Shown here in pieces: positions 22,190 to 34,880 of a stretch of DNA of 64,000 bases. The position numbers were made by a program, and so were the translations under genes. The notes below the pieces were generated by a model. It did not search any database and was not told where the DNA came from. It was given only the letters and a program-made list of their open reading frames with translations. Source of the stretch: Symsagittifera roscoffensis. Its lineage: Eukaryota > Xenacoelomorpha > Acoela > Convolutidae. Where the stretch lies: the NCBI RefSeq assembly GCF_963678635.1, contig NC_087067.1, positions 16,065,639 through 16,129,638 on the forward strand, read 5' to 3'. How positions within the stretch are numbered: the stretch's first letter is position 1; every line of letters starts with the position of its first letter.

Positions 22190-22973
22190 ACATCTCTATA
22201 TGTCAGACTTTGAATTTAAACCAATTCACAAATTTTTAGAGTAACAATTTCATCCAAAAATACACGAAAAACTCAAATTCCGATATTATTTCTCTACACG
22301 TATTTAACAATTCACTATACAAAATTACCTTACCTTTGGGACTCTTAGGATATTGCAAAACTAATGCAACAACTTCCCCACAAAAGAAGTAGCATACAGA
22401 GTGAATAATATATTACAACTACTAGATATGTGTCAGTCAACAATCCTCGATGAAGAATTATCAATAAATTTTATAATAAGTAATGAAAAAGGAACACATA
22501 CTATTTCACAAAAACACCTTAATATAAACCAACATTCAAAATATCACACTTTACAGAACAACAACAGAAATTTTTGACAATCTTCAATTTTCAACACTCC
22601 CAATTAACACAGAATGAATTTGAAAAATTAGCCGATTTACTTTTAAATTATCCAAAAATTTATGCAACATCTAAGCCCGCTCATTCTTAGTAAAAACGCA
22701 ATCACGTATTTAGACGATATTTTCATGCAATCACAAAAAAAAGATGAAATGTTCAAAGTTCTAGAAAAATATCATCAAATTTTACAGAACGAAAACATGA
22801 AAGCAGCCCCAGATAAATCACCTTTTTTCTTAACACGCGTAAAATTTCTTGGACACATCATAGAAAAAGACACTATAACCCCACTGAAATCACGAATTGA
22901 TGCAATTCAAAAACTTCAACCACCAACAAACAAAAAGAAAATACAAGAATTTCTTGGAATGTTAAGTTTTTAA
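22190..22973 (+). pseudogene. reverse transcriptase, copy A
   Basis: YLDDIFMQSQ at about 22709 gives the YxDD catalytic box. It is followed by KSPFFLTRVKFLGHII and then IQKLQPPTNKKKIQEFLGM, the conserved Ty3/gypsy connection between RT and RNase H. Upstream pieces of the fingers and palm are recognisable only in part. Confidence 0.75.
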
Positions 22974-24556
22974 GTAAATACGTATATAAAATGCAATTGT
23001 ATTTAAGACTATTTTACAACATTCTTCGACAACAAAATAACTTTGAATAGACAACAGAACATCAAACACAATTTGAAGAAATCAAAAATTTTCTCACTGA
23101 ACAGATTTCAAACACAATCCCAGATCAATATCAACCACTTTATGCAATGTGCGATGCTTCAAATTTTGGCATCGGAGCAGCATTATTACAATCCCACAGC
23201 AAATGAATCTTATATCAGCAAACTCCCTTAGAAAAATTTTAGGGTCGGTCGACAAAAATGGATTTCTTAAAAAGTACCAATTGGGGGACCCTTTGGGTTT
23301 TATCATAAAACTATTCAAAATTTATTGAAAAAGCATTGAGTTCGAAAATTGATATGAAAACTGATAGTTTTGACCACTGCTGCCTCCCATATTCTTGTTA
23401 AAAGAGCTAAAAAGCTAGCGCTTTTTTGATTTCAAGATCTTTGAAATCATTTTTTTGGAAAAGACCACAATTTACAAGTAATTTAACTGATGAACTCTTA
23501 CTGCAATTCAGAGAAAACGAATTTCAGTCGCTGTTTTTGTTCTGGAATGTCTCCTTACGTCGGTAAATCTAGGACCACAGACTTTACAGAACTTGAATAC
23601 AAAAGCTATTGATTCGGCGCTATCAATTTGCTGTGCATTTTATTTTGAGTATTACGACATTTCCCCATTGATTTTAAAGTAGAATCTATCAATAGTTACG
23701 AGCTAATTGAGAAAAAAAACGGTACTGTGATTGAACAATTTTGCATTTTCTGATAAATCATCATCACTAACTAAAGCTCCAAAACTACCAATCTGTCGTA
23801 TTTTTTCAAGAGTTCATTTTATCAAAAAAAATTTTAGGGCAGAACTTTTTTGAAGAACGTTGAGCCAATCATTGTTATTGAAGATTAAAAAAAAACACCA
23901 TTAAGGAAAAATTTTTTTTTACTGCTCTGGAAACCCACGAAAGACTGCCATCTTAATCGCGACCTAGCAGCCACTCAATGTAATTCTCTTCAATTTTGGG
24001 ATTCAATTTCGGATCCTCTAGGCAATGCTGCAGCTCTAATTTTTTAACGATCAAAAAACATCAAACAACTCGAAGAGATGTGTCTATATTTTAAATTGAA
24101 CTGATATGTTCGAACATCCTGGCTGCCTTAGATGGACAAACAAGATTTAAAACTATACCTCCAGATTGAAAGCTCCAAGGTTTGAACAAAAATGGTTTTC
24201 ACGGACTCATCAGAGGAGCGTATCTACAAATCTTAAAAAATCATGTCTGTGACATTCTTTAGGGTAAAAGCCGGCGTAGCCCTACGAAATCACTCTTTTA
24301 ACCACAAGAAATCACAAAAACTCGAAATACATGCTGTAGTTTTGCGCCCTTAAAATAATGTGAAGCCAATTTTAAGCTATCAATCTGTGATGTTTTGATC
24401 AGATCGTACAACTGTTATACAATGGCTGAAAAAAAAACTGCCCAACAAGTGAGATTATTTTTCAACAAAATTGTTCAAGATTTCATAATAATAATTATTA
24501 TTAATGTGGTTGCTGCGACGAACAAATAAAATATTACCCTCGCTGTTAAACTGACC

Positions 24557-24730
24557 GGACCAAGTTAACATTCTCCGCCCTAAACACGTTTAGGGCGGAA
24601 GATGTTGACTTGTTTCTAAATTGGGAATTTTCAGCCAATCAGAATCGAGCATTTTACATGCAGCGCTTAGCATTTTAATTTTATTTGAGCGCTGGGGTGG
24701 AGGATCTTAGGGGGGATGTTAACTTGATCC
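24557..24730. mobile_element. MITE-1, copy B
   Basis: Same element and same AACTGACC duplications (24549-24556 and 24731-24738) as 15743-15918. It was copied by the tandem duplication, not inserted a second time. Confidence 0.8.
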
Positions 24731-24822
24731 AACTGACCTTCAATTCTCGGTCATGTAATCTTCAAAAGGCTAAATAATAGAGCTAGAGCGAAAAGCCAAA
24801 AAACTAATAAATCACAGAGCTG

Positions 24823-25211
24823 TGGAACCTGATCCAAACTGTATATTATTATTGATTATAAATTAGTTATCTTATCCCTATAAAATGTTGAAGACTAACC
24901 AATCATACTCCATCTAACTAACAACCCACTTTTTGTAAGTGCTGAAACTACTTTTAGTTTCAGCACAAGAGCATTCTAAATTTAACTTACAGCTTTGTTG
25001 CTTTTTCCAAGAGACCAACTCGTAACAAACCCGTATACTCTAGATCTATTGAGACAAAGATTAAGAATAGATTAAGATAAGAGTAAGATTAAGATCGGTA
25101 TTGGACTAAGAAGTTGCACGAATCTATCCGGCCGAAAATAAGAAAGCGTGACGAGCAGACGGTGTACCTTATCTGAAATTACTCTATGAGTTACACCTTC
25201 ACTCACAACTC
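24823..25211 (+). repeat. 5' LTR of copy B
   Basis: Starts TGGAACCTGATCC and ends around CACAACTC. It is followed after a few bases by TGGTGCGACC, a plausible primer-binding site. Includes the hairpin GTGCTGAAACT/AGTTTCAGCAC (24939-24966). Confidence 0.75.
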
Positions 25212-25260
25212 ATCTGGTGCGACCATAAGTCTCGAATAAGACATTAAGCAATAAAATAGT

Positions 25261-25539
25261 TTGGAACTAACAAAAAATAGATTAGACTTAGACAAAATCC
25301 GAAAAATGTTACACGATAATAATTTCATTGAAATGTCTCTAGGACTCAATAGATCAGAGCCATTATTTCGAACAATACGAGAACTCCCCGGTATTGGAAG
25401 AAGACCTCGGACAAGAGACGATATACGACTACAACGGAACCTACCCATAAGTTTCATGGTCCTACGACAAAAGCCAACACAAACTTTTATATTTACAGTT
25501 TTATTAGCAATGAATTTAGAATTTCAATTGCAGACATAG
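25261..25539 (+). CDS. short leader frame after the 5' LTR, copy B
   Basis: A 92-codon frame starting just inside the element, rich in Arg and Leu (RELPGIGRRPRTRDD). A shorter version lies at 16342-16575 in copy A. No known family was recognised. It could be a gag leader peptide or chance coding. Confidence 0.3.
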   Translation: MELTKNRLDLDKIRKMLHDNNFIEMSLGLNRSEPLFRTIRELPGIGRRPRTRDDIRLQRNLPISFMVLRQKPTQTFIFTVLLAMNLEFQLQT

Positions 25540-26079
25540 TATAATTGAAGAAAAATCTTCACCAATAACTATGGGCGCTACACTTATCATTGTACAATAA
25601 CGATTGATAAAAAGATCTCTAATCGTTCCTTTAAAACTGCAGTAAAATTGAAAAGATATCTAAAAAGAATGTTTTTTGAAAATAAAAAACAAAAATTAGC
25701 TAGTAAATACACAAATTGTTAGTAATTTTACATATCATTTTTTCATCTCAGCTTAATCACCTAAACATAACAAGCGAATCATAAAACCACTAATATCATT
25801 AAAAACTAAACCTTTCTACCAATTAAACTAAACTTTAAATTACTTTAAAAAGGCCTATTCTAAATTTTATTTTCACATAAATTAAACCTTTCAAACTAAA
25901 TAGATCATCAAGGCTTTCCTTGGATCTCCATTTCATTTTTATACCAAATAATTTTATATCATTAATTTATATCTTGATCATCAAGGCTTATCCTTGGATC
26001 AAATAGAACAATTTTATTCTCCCCCACACAGTTAGCATAGTGTCTAACGACCTAAAACGTCGATTCACTAACCAACCGA

Positions 26080-26112
26080 ATGGTTAGTGTTATTTTCAAT
26101 AACACTAACCAT
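26080..26112 (+). promoter_or_regulatory. perfect 15-bp stem-loop in the leader, copy B
   Basis: Same 15-bp stem and 3-base loop as 17114-17146, unchanged while flanking bases differ between the copies. A weaker stem AGTGAAG/CTTCACT follows within 50 bases. Confidence 0.6.
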
Positions 26113-26879
26113 TCTAATTAGGATAAACAGTGAAGAACTTCGGTTATTCATCCTTCACTTGATCCCCCCTCTTACCTCACCCAAGATATTACTTAAACTT
26201 AGTAAGTTTAAAATAGTATCTAACGAACTACTTGTGTTCTAATTATACCTGAACTTTGTGGATCGATTTACTATTCTCCAACCCTTGAACACAACCCTTA
26301 CCCTAGGTAAGATTAAGGGAGCTAACACCTTAACTTAGACTAGCCACGAGAAAGTAGCAATCTTTCTTAGGAACCGATATATGCTTTTCTTTCCCACCCT
26401 AAAAAGTCATAAGTTAGGCTAACCCGAAAAAATTGTAGGGACTAATAGTTTAAGCACTTTAAAAATCACTAATCCAAATATTGCATCCGTCATCCTAAAC
26501 CCTAAACCCACTAGACAATTTAGGAAATAAACAGACAATCATATTACACAGCTGTGAAATAAACAACGAGAGATATAATCACTCCACACAGACACACAAT
26601 CAAACGAAAAATTTTAAGCAAACAAAGACAAATTACACGAAAAAGTTTTTCAAAACAAGGAAACGCATTCTCCGAATCAGAAACAAGTCTTTACAAGAAC
26701 TTTATAGATTAAAAGACTCAATAAATAAGAACTACCCACTTAATGATACATTATACTTTTCTGACTCAGAAACCACATCACATTCATCAATACTGGGAAA
26801 ACGAAGAATAAAATACACATACAAGAATAAACCAGAAAGCACATAGAAAGTTACAAATTGACAGTCATAAAGCACAAAA

Positions 26880-29800
26880 ATGAGTACAAATGAAGAAAGT
26901 GAAGATGAAAAATCCATCCTTTCATTAATAATCTTTTCCCTCACTGAAGATAGAGGACAAACAAAATTTTGTCAAAATTTATTAAATTCATTTGAAAAAG
27001 GAATTAGCCCACGCGCAGCAGAATTTCCAGAAGTAAAAATCAAAAAACAAATTTTCGACCACTACCTCAGAGGAATATGTACACTAACACAACAGTACGG
27101 AATCTATGCCATAGAAATACAGAGCTTAAGTAACATTCCATTGTAGGTATCTACTTCAAACAGACGACGTAGACATAGAATTTTCAAAAATATTCACAAA
27201 ATATATTAAAAGTATACAACACCAAAATTCACTAAGAGCAAATTCGATATTTGCTAATGAAGTATTTCGAATAATTTATAGCTATTTATCTATATTAGAA
27301 AAACCAGAATCCCAAGGAACTTCACCAGTTCAAAAATCAAAACATGCAACTGTAAGACATGAAATCTTAATATTTTCCGAATATTTAAATGCAATCCGTG
27401 AAAATTTAACCAGCAACGACGTTTCACAAAATGTTAAACACGAGTTACAAAAAATCTTTGCATGGTTTATCACAGATTATTTCACATATAATCTTGATTT
27501 AATCTCACAAGCAAGAAAAACTTTCAGAACCCAAAATTCGACAGATGTTACAGCATTAGCAGAGGATTCAGATTATGTTTGGGACTCTGAATGGTCTCAT
27601 ACCTTATTTATTAACATACCAACAGATATTTCAAGTCAAGCCATTGGCACAACTTCTATACACAAAGATTATATTAAGGTATATCCACTCACAACTGATG
27701 CAACACCTTTAAACTATAACTTATTTCCCCCCGATAGAACAGGAAATAGTACTTTAAGTTCAACTGTCATACAACAAGAAAATCTAAAGGGAACTAGGAA
27801 TCACACAAAACAAGATATTCAAACATCATCACATCCCACAAATGAAGAAGTAGTTACCACAGTAGTAACAACAGAACAACAAAGTATCTCACCAATAAAT
27901 CCAAATCTTACAACTCCAAGACCAAAAATCCATCTTACCACAAATAACAATACAATCTACGGTTAAACCCACCATTAAACCAAGATAACCACATGTGAGC
28001 TATCAACCATTTCGACTAATGATGAAACCGAATCAAAAACAAAGAACATTCACACAAAATTACTTTGCAGAACATAATTATAATTATGCAAATAGACCAC
28101 AAATCATTTATTTTTCACAAAAACAAAATTTTTGACAACCAATAAGAACTTCAGTAAAGTCTCACGATTACCCACGCATTTCACAAGACCAAAGTGAAAA
28201 TTATCCATTTTTTCAACAGAGTAAAAAAAATGAACAAAACCAAGGTAAACATAATACACCTTATTATACACCTAATTATTTATCATTAGATGATGATCAT
28301 TATCAACCTGATATTTTTGCACCATAGACACAAGAATACCGTGCAAAACCACCTCGACCAAATCAAGCATCCCAAAATACAAACTTTTACCCACAAAACT
28401 AAGCTAACACAAAAAATCACCAACCATTGCAAACGCAAAACCCAACCTATACACAATCATATCAACCAATACAAAGGCAGAACCTAGTAAACACAGATTA
28501 TTATCAACCAACGCAAATGCAAAATGAAATCCCATTACCCTATTATTTACAACAACACGAAATCACAAAAAATCAACTCACAAATTTTTCACAAATGCCA
28601 AATGCCGTAGAATCACTACAGATGACTATGAATCCATACCTCATGGGTGGATCATCAAAACAATCAAACAAGCCATTGATGACATCCACTGGCACAGATC
28701 CTGAATATTCTGTAGAAGATTATTTATATGCAGTCACAGCAAATTTATTTTTAAACATAGGACCTGAACCCATAAATTGGATACATAGACGGACAGCGTT
28801 AATACAAACCACATTTGATGGCGCAGCTGAAAAATGGTTTTCATCTTGAATTATTGAAATAAAATCAGATTAGAAAAGCTTCACACAAGAATTTTCAAAA
28901 AAGTTTGATTCAGAAAGAAACAAACAACATTAAAGAGTTTTATGCATTGAAATTCGTAGACTACCAAATGAAACGATCAAACAACTAGCAGTAAGGATCG
29001 AAACGCTAGTCTGAAAAGCATATTCACTAAATACTCATGATTATAAAAACACAAAAATGACAGAAATTTTAATGATGACTCTATCACCTCAATTACGGAA
29101 AATAGCAATTAAAAAAAGAGCATCACATCCTTCCTCAACTCGAAAACCAGATCTAGATTTTAGAAAACTAGTAGATAAACTAGAACAAGCAGAAATCACT
29201 ATGAAACTAGAATAAACAGAAAATCTCAAATTACAGTGTGTTAATAATATTCAAACAACACAACACAAAAAAATAATTTACATAATTCAGACACAGATTT
29301 ATCCGAAAAAATCACTGAAGTCCTGAATATATATATGAGAAAAACCCAAAGTTGAAAAGTAAACCATCATTTAAAAAATGGTGTAACTATTGCCGAAGAT
29401 ACGGACACAGTTTTGCTGAATACAGTCAAAAACAGCAAGACAATCAAAACAAACCACAAAAGAACAAAGAACCAAATAAATCATTCTATCAATATATGAA
29501 AAAAGATCAAAATCTACCAAACAAAATCATTTATAGTAACAATAGCTCTGGAAAAACACTACCAAAAAGCTCAAATCACTCACGAAACTAATCACGTTAT
29601 AATTCTAACTACAGGGGTAGATCACCAGATAAAAGAAATTCACGAAATCCTTCACAAAAACGATATAGTCGATCACAAATTACAAATAACCATTATCGAA
29701 AAAATTATTCACAATCAAACTCAAACAGACAGAATTACTTGTTTGATTCCAGTTCCCATTCAAAAACTAGGAACAGACACTATTCAAATGATAGATCAAG

Positions 29801-29972
29801 AAACTTGTCATACAATAGACACAGAAATTATTCCAACAATAGAAACAGAAGTTATTCAAATAATCGAAATCAACAAAATAAAAATCAATCACGAAGTTAC
29901 TCAAACAATAGATCAAATCACCAAAGATCAAATTATAACAATTATCAAAACAGATCACGAGATAATTCATAA
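26880..29972 (+). pseudogene. gag region, copy B
   Basis: Same order of parts as copy A: N-terminal block from 26880, capsid-like block 28427-28849, zinc-knuckle-like motif at about 29380-29425, and Asn/Arg/Ser-rich tail 29739-29972. From about 28880 to 30240 it is almost identical to copy A, while the neighbouring parts differ by a few percent. Confidence 0.65.
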
Positions 29973-30479
29973 AATAGGAATTCAAACTATAACAATAGAC
30001 AAAGAAACTACTCTCAATCAATTCATAGGAATAACACACGTTTTCCAGATTCTCAAAACAAATATAGAACTAATACACCAAAACATCAAAGACAAATAAA
30101 TCAAATACAAACAACCGATGAAACAAATTCAGACGCCCCTGGTATTGATAACACAGAGACTACTAAGTTACAACTAAATCACATAAACTGTGAATCCACA
30201 GACAGTGACGGTGATATAGAAAACACACTTTTAGTCAACATGTTAGAAGTTGAAAATGATTATGAATCCGTTACGTACGAGCAACCTTTTTATTCACAAA
30301 ATTACAAAAAAAAAATTAGGAATAACTTTTAGATTATCATACTAGACCTAGAAGTAAAAATATACCATTAGAACAAATAGTAAATGAAGTAACAACATCA
30401 CAACAACCTGAAAAAGAACAAACACCATGTTCTAGTACAAATCACCTTTACCAGAATATATCAAAAGAACCATCAAAAG

Positions 30480-30800
30480 AAAAAATTTGGATAATTCCCT
30501 TTCTCTTAGAAAGTCTAAAAAACAATTATTCTCAACCACCAGACCATGAAATACATTTTTTAATAGACTCGGGAGCAGAATCAAATATCATCAATATTTC
30601 AACTTGGAATGAAATCAAAATCCTACACCCAAGACTAACACCCATAAAAACAACAAGTAGACTAGCAACAGCACAAGGCTCAACCCTAACAAAATATGGA
30701 AAAATTCAATTTTTCCTTGTTCCCACTAAAACAATGGAACAAAATAAACTTCTCAATAAACCATTTAAACAATTATTCCATATCACAGATATAAAACACA
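30480..30800 (+). pseudogene. retropepsin, copy B
   Basis: Same DSGA signature near 30566 and the same downstream ATAQGSTL run as copy A. Confidence 0.7.
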
Positions 30801-31059
30801 TTCAATTGGAATTCCATTCATCACAAAGTATATACCAACTATGAATATCTTAGATGGTAAAATTAAAATAAAAGATAAAAATACAAAAATGCAAAACACC
30901 GCTTTAACATTCTCCCAAAAAATGAACAAACAACCACCATTCTTTTCAAAACTTTACCCCATCTATAATAAAGAAAGAAAACATCTCAAACTAATATCAG
31001 GTTAAATTTATGAATTTCCGATTAAACAAGTTCACAAGTACGACAAAAATTAAAATCGA

Positions 31060-31846
31060 CAACATCTCTATATGTCAGACTTTGAATTTAGACCAATTCA
31101 CAAATTTTTTAGGGTAACAATTTCATCCAAAAAATACACGAAAAACTCAAATTCCGATATTTTTTCTCTACACGTGTTTAACAATTCACTATATAAAATT
31201 ACCTTACCTTTGGGACTCTTAGGTTATTGCAAAACTAATGCAACAACTTCCCCACAAAAGAAGTAGCATACAGAGTGAATAATATATTACAACTACTAGA
31301 TATGTGTCAGTCAACAATCCTCGATGAAGAATTATCAATAAATATTATAATAAGTAATGAAAAAGGAACACATACTATTTCACAAAAACACCTTAATATA
31401 AACCAACATTCAAAATGTCACACTTTACAGAACAACAACAGAAATTCTTGACAATGTTCAATTTTCAACACTCCAAATTAACACAGAATGAATTTGAAAA
31501 ATTAGCCGATTTACTTTTAAATTATCCAAAAGTTTATGCAACATCTAAGCCCGCTCATACTTAGTAAAAACGCAATCACGTATTTAGACGATATTTTCAT
31601 GCAATCACAAACAAAAGATGAAATGTTCAAAGTTCTAGAAAAATATCATCAAATTTTACAGAACAAAAACATGAAAGCAACCCCAAATAAATAACATTTT
31701 TTCTTAACACGCGTAAAATTTCTTGAACACATCATAGAAAAAGACACTATAACCCCACTGAAATCACGAAGTGATGTAATTCAAAAACTTCAATCACCAA
31801 CAAATAAAAAGAAAATACAAGAATTTCTTGGAATGTTAAATTTTTA
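31060..31846 (+). pseudogene. reverse transcriptase, copy B
   Basis: Paralogue of the copy A region, with the YLDD box at 31581-31592 and the same FLGM connection at the end. It is broken. Confidence 0.75.
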
Positions 31847-31939
31847 AGTAAATACGTATATAAAATGCAATTGTATTTAAGACTATTTTACAACATTCTT
31901 CGACAACAAAATAACTTTGAATGGACAACAGAACATCAA

Positions 31940-32455
31940 ACACAATTTGAATAAATCAAAAATTTTCGCACTGAACAGATTTCAAACACAATCCCAGATC
32001 CAAATCAACCATTTTATGCACTGTGCGATGCTTCAAATTTTGGCATCGGAGCAGCATTATTACAATCCCACAGCACATGAATCTTATATCAGCAAACTCT
32101 CGCCTATTTACACAAGCTGAATTACGACTATCTACCCTTATGAGAGAGTGCACAGCTATCGTACACACCTTAACAGAATATGCTTTTTTGATACTTGGAT
32201 CCAAACATCCAACAGTTTTGTTTACAGACCATAACCCTATCTTATTTATTTTTACACAGAAATCAAATCCAAACCATAGAGTTTATAGATTTCAACTAAT
32301 CTTGATGAAATTTCCTAACTTACCCATTTTATGGACAGCAGGAAAAAACCTTGTACTACCTGATACTGTTAGTAGAAATACACCACTTGAACCATTAACG
32401 AGAAAAACAACGGTTGAAATACCACAAATTATAAAAATTTTATCTCGCCAAAGAT
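31940..32455 (+). pseudogene. RNase H, copy B
   Basis: ALCDASNFGIGAALLQS at about 32019-32070 is followed by the long frame 32023-32457. It carries AELRLSTLMRECTAIVHTL, LFTDHNPILFIF and GKNLVLPDTVSR, the Ty3/gypsy RNase H pattern (E, D and the DxxSR end). Copy A stops at the start of this domain. Confidence 0.8.
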
Positions 32456-32859
32456 GAAACTTCACCACGATTAGAATAAAAATACGCAGTAAAAACTGAC
32501 ATAGATCAGTCACAAATAAACAATCTAAAAGATTTTGAACTCTATTCAGGTTGTCAAAACAACCATTATGAAGTTGATTTATTAGGAACATCTACATTCA
32601 AGCCAATTGCATTTTCACCTTGGATCAAAAATATTACTCAACAAAAACGACTTAAGCAACAACCACATAAAAAAGACACATTTCTGTTAATAGAAAAGGA
32701 AAACCTAACAGATACCGTAAATCCATCAGGCCCGCTACCAAATGATTCAAAATACCCTATAAATCAAGTTTTTAATCTTCATGACCCACTTGATACAATA
32801 CCCCCATCAAAAATCGAAATAGAAAACATTTTTCTACAGCAACAGAAAGAATAACACTT

Positions 32860-34021
32860 GAATTATTACAAAAATATCAAAACCTTGATCCCGTCATTAG
32901 ACAGCTCAAATCATGGCACATATATAAAACAAAGCCAACAAAAGCTGATACAACAATCTCAGGAAACAAAACACTCCTTAGATATTTCAGAAAATTTAAT
33001 AATACCACCATAAATGAAAGCACTGACATTCTAGAATATCAAATACCTGATTTTAAAGTACCATGTCTACCTTTAAGTATGATGCTGATCGCATTTAATA
33101 CTTCCCATACCTTAAATACAAAAGGACATTCCGGATCAGAAAAAATATATTCCAATTTTATACAAAATTTATATTTTTCTAATGCACCAATTTGGATAAA
33201 AGTATTATGCAACGATTGTATAATATACTAATTAATAAACCGCATCCAAATTAATAACAAATTGCCGAAAAACAAGATTTTAAAGGACAAAGTCTTTATT
33301 TTAATCACAGAATATCATTTCACACAAAAGGATCATTTTCACCATTTTGAGAAGGAAACTCATATATAATGGTAATTGTTGATGCATTTACACATTATGT
33401 AGCACTTAACCCAGTATCCCATTGTAATGCTTATTATGCATATACAACACTCTACGTTTACTGGATAGCTAAATTTGGATTACACGAATTTTAAGTCACA
33501 GACAATGGCATTGAATTTATTAATAATGAAATCATCACATTATGCCACCTATATAACATTATACATAAACCACGTACATCTCATGCACATTGGACAAATG
33601 GATTAGTCGAAGGTATGAACCGTTCATTACAAGAATACCTCAGATGTATCATTAATGGAAATGATACCCGATATCCTGAATGGTCAGCAGATGTAAAATT
33701 ACTTCCACTTTGATATACTTCATAAATTACAACAACATTAGGAATGTCACCATATGAATTAATTTTCAACCGAAAACTAGGTAAACTAATAATGTTTACA
33801 GCAAACGCCCATAAAAATGCACAAGGTTATTGTCAACCAAACAAAGATTCAATTTGTTATAATCTACCACTACATACCCATGATGAAGACCACTTTTGTC
33901 CTCCACAAATTTTAAAAATAGCTTTCGGTACCCACATCACTTATTATGACAATATGTAAATGTATAAAAAAGGCAATCATCACATTCGCATTAGCCACTA
34001 TTCTCTTATTTCTTTTCATTG
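32860..34021 (+). pseudogene. integrase, copy B
   Basis: A zinc-binding front end is suggested by HSGSEKIYSNF and the Cys pair near 33210. The catalytic core shows VDAFTHYVALNPV, VTDNGIEFINNEI and HWTNGLVEGMNRSLQEYL, which gives the D, D and E of the retroviral-type integrase. A C-terminal YKKGNHHIRI run closes pol near 34020. Confidence 0.8.
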
Positions 34022-34880
34022 AAGAATACTGGAACAAACATAAATTTTCATCATAAAAAACTCCACTCAAGAAATTTTCCAAAATTGCTAATCAACAACC
34101 CCCACACCGGTCTCCACTAATGACGTCCCAAGAAAATCCAACAACACCCACAAGTACCCCGAATCCCCATTCATCTACACTCATTTCTTTTCAAGAAAAT
34201 CCATATACTTTTGAAGAAAGACACGCACGATTATCTGAACCATTAGAACCAGTTGTCAGCCAAGCACCTTTAAGTGAACCACAAAATGAACCAAAATATA
34301 ATATATATACCCACACCTACAACAAGATCTTAACAGAGTAAGACACATAAGTTAAAACCAGAACACACTCGAAATAAATAGACAAATTATACATCCAAGA
34401 CGAAATAGAAATTTCAAACTCCCAGAGTTCAATTCAATTTACCTCAATCACCAACATCAAGTCCCTTAGACCTTTCAAGTAGCACATTACCAGAAACAAC
34501 TCCAACTAGAAACAGGACCCCAGGATTTATTAGTAACACACTTCGATTGTGAACAAAACGAACAAAAAACTTTACACAACTATGCTATAAATCAAGTAAC
34601 ACAATGTGAATCCAAACCACAAGCTATAGAAACCACAAATGTAAAAGCGACATTATACTCAAAATCCCGAGCAACACTACTAACAGGATACAAGTTTACA
34701 GCAACATTTTCCGAAAAGAAAGTTTCAAACGGAAATAAAACTAGATCGGATCACGAATCTTTCTACCAAAGTAATATCGAAAGATAACTACATCTCAGCC
34801 CTCAAGACTGAAAAAAAACGAGTTAAAACGACTAAACTTAACACCAAACGAAGGAACAAACAGAAAACTTGTAAACTTTT
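34022..34880 (+). other. spacer between pol and env with a Pro/Ser-rich frame
   Basis: A 73-codon frame (34120-34341) is rich in Pro, Thr and Ser. Its neighbours are broken. It may be the start of the envelope precursor or a separate linker, and no domain was recognised. Confidence 0.35.

Larger units (their letters stand above)
5031..23225 (+). repeat. tandem duplication, copy A (interrupted by the R-element)
   Basis: Bases 5031-5139 plus 14523-23225 match 23225-32099 in the same order and orientation with only a few percent mismatch. Each copy starts at cccttagaaaa followed by gtcggtcg and ends in the RNase H part of pol. Copy A ends at 23225 and copy B starts there with no spacer. The net unit is about 8.8 kb. 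The shared part includes ~1.5 kb of flanking DNA upstream of the LTR and a MITE, so a chromosomal segment was duplicated; this was not two separate retroelement insertions. Confidence 0.85.
16011..23225 (+). mobile_element. Ty3/gypsy-type retroelement, copy A (5' part only)
   Basis: Starts with the LTR (TGGAACCTGATCC) and proceeds through leader, gag, nucleocapsid, protease and reverse transcriptase. It ends abruptly inside RNase H at the border of the tandem duplication. The order protease-RT-RNase H is that of Metaviridae. Many frames are broken (dozens of breaks), so it is a fossil. It has no 3' LTR of its own because the duplication ended inside the element. Confidence 0.85.
23225..32099 (+). 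repeat. tandem duplication, copy B
   Basis: This is the uninterrupted copy of the ~8.8-kb unit described for copy A. It begins at the direct junction within 23225-23235 and diverges from copy A after agcaaactc at 32099, where copy B continues into the rest of the retroelement. It gives the pre-insertion sequence at the R-element site, with a single copy of the ~137-bp segment that flanks the R-element in copy A. Confidence 0.85.
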
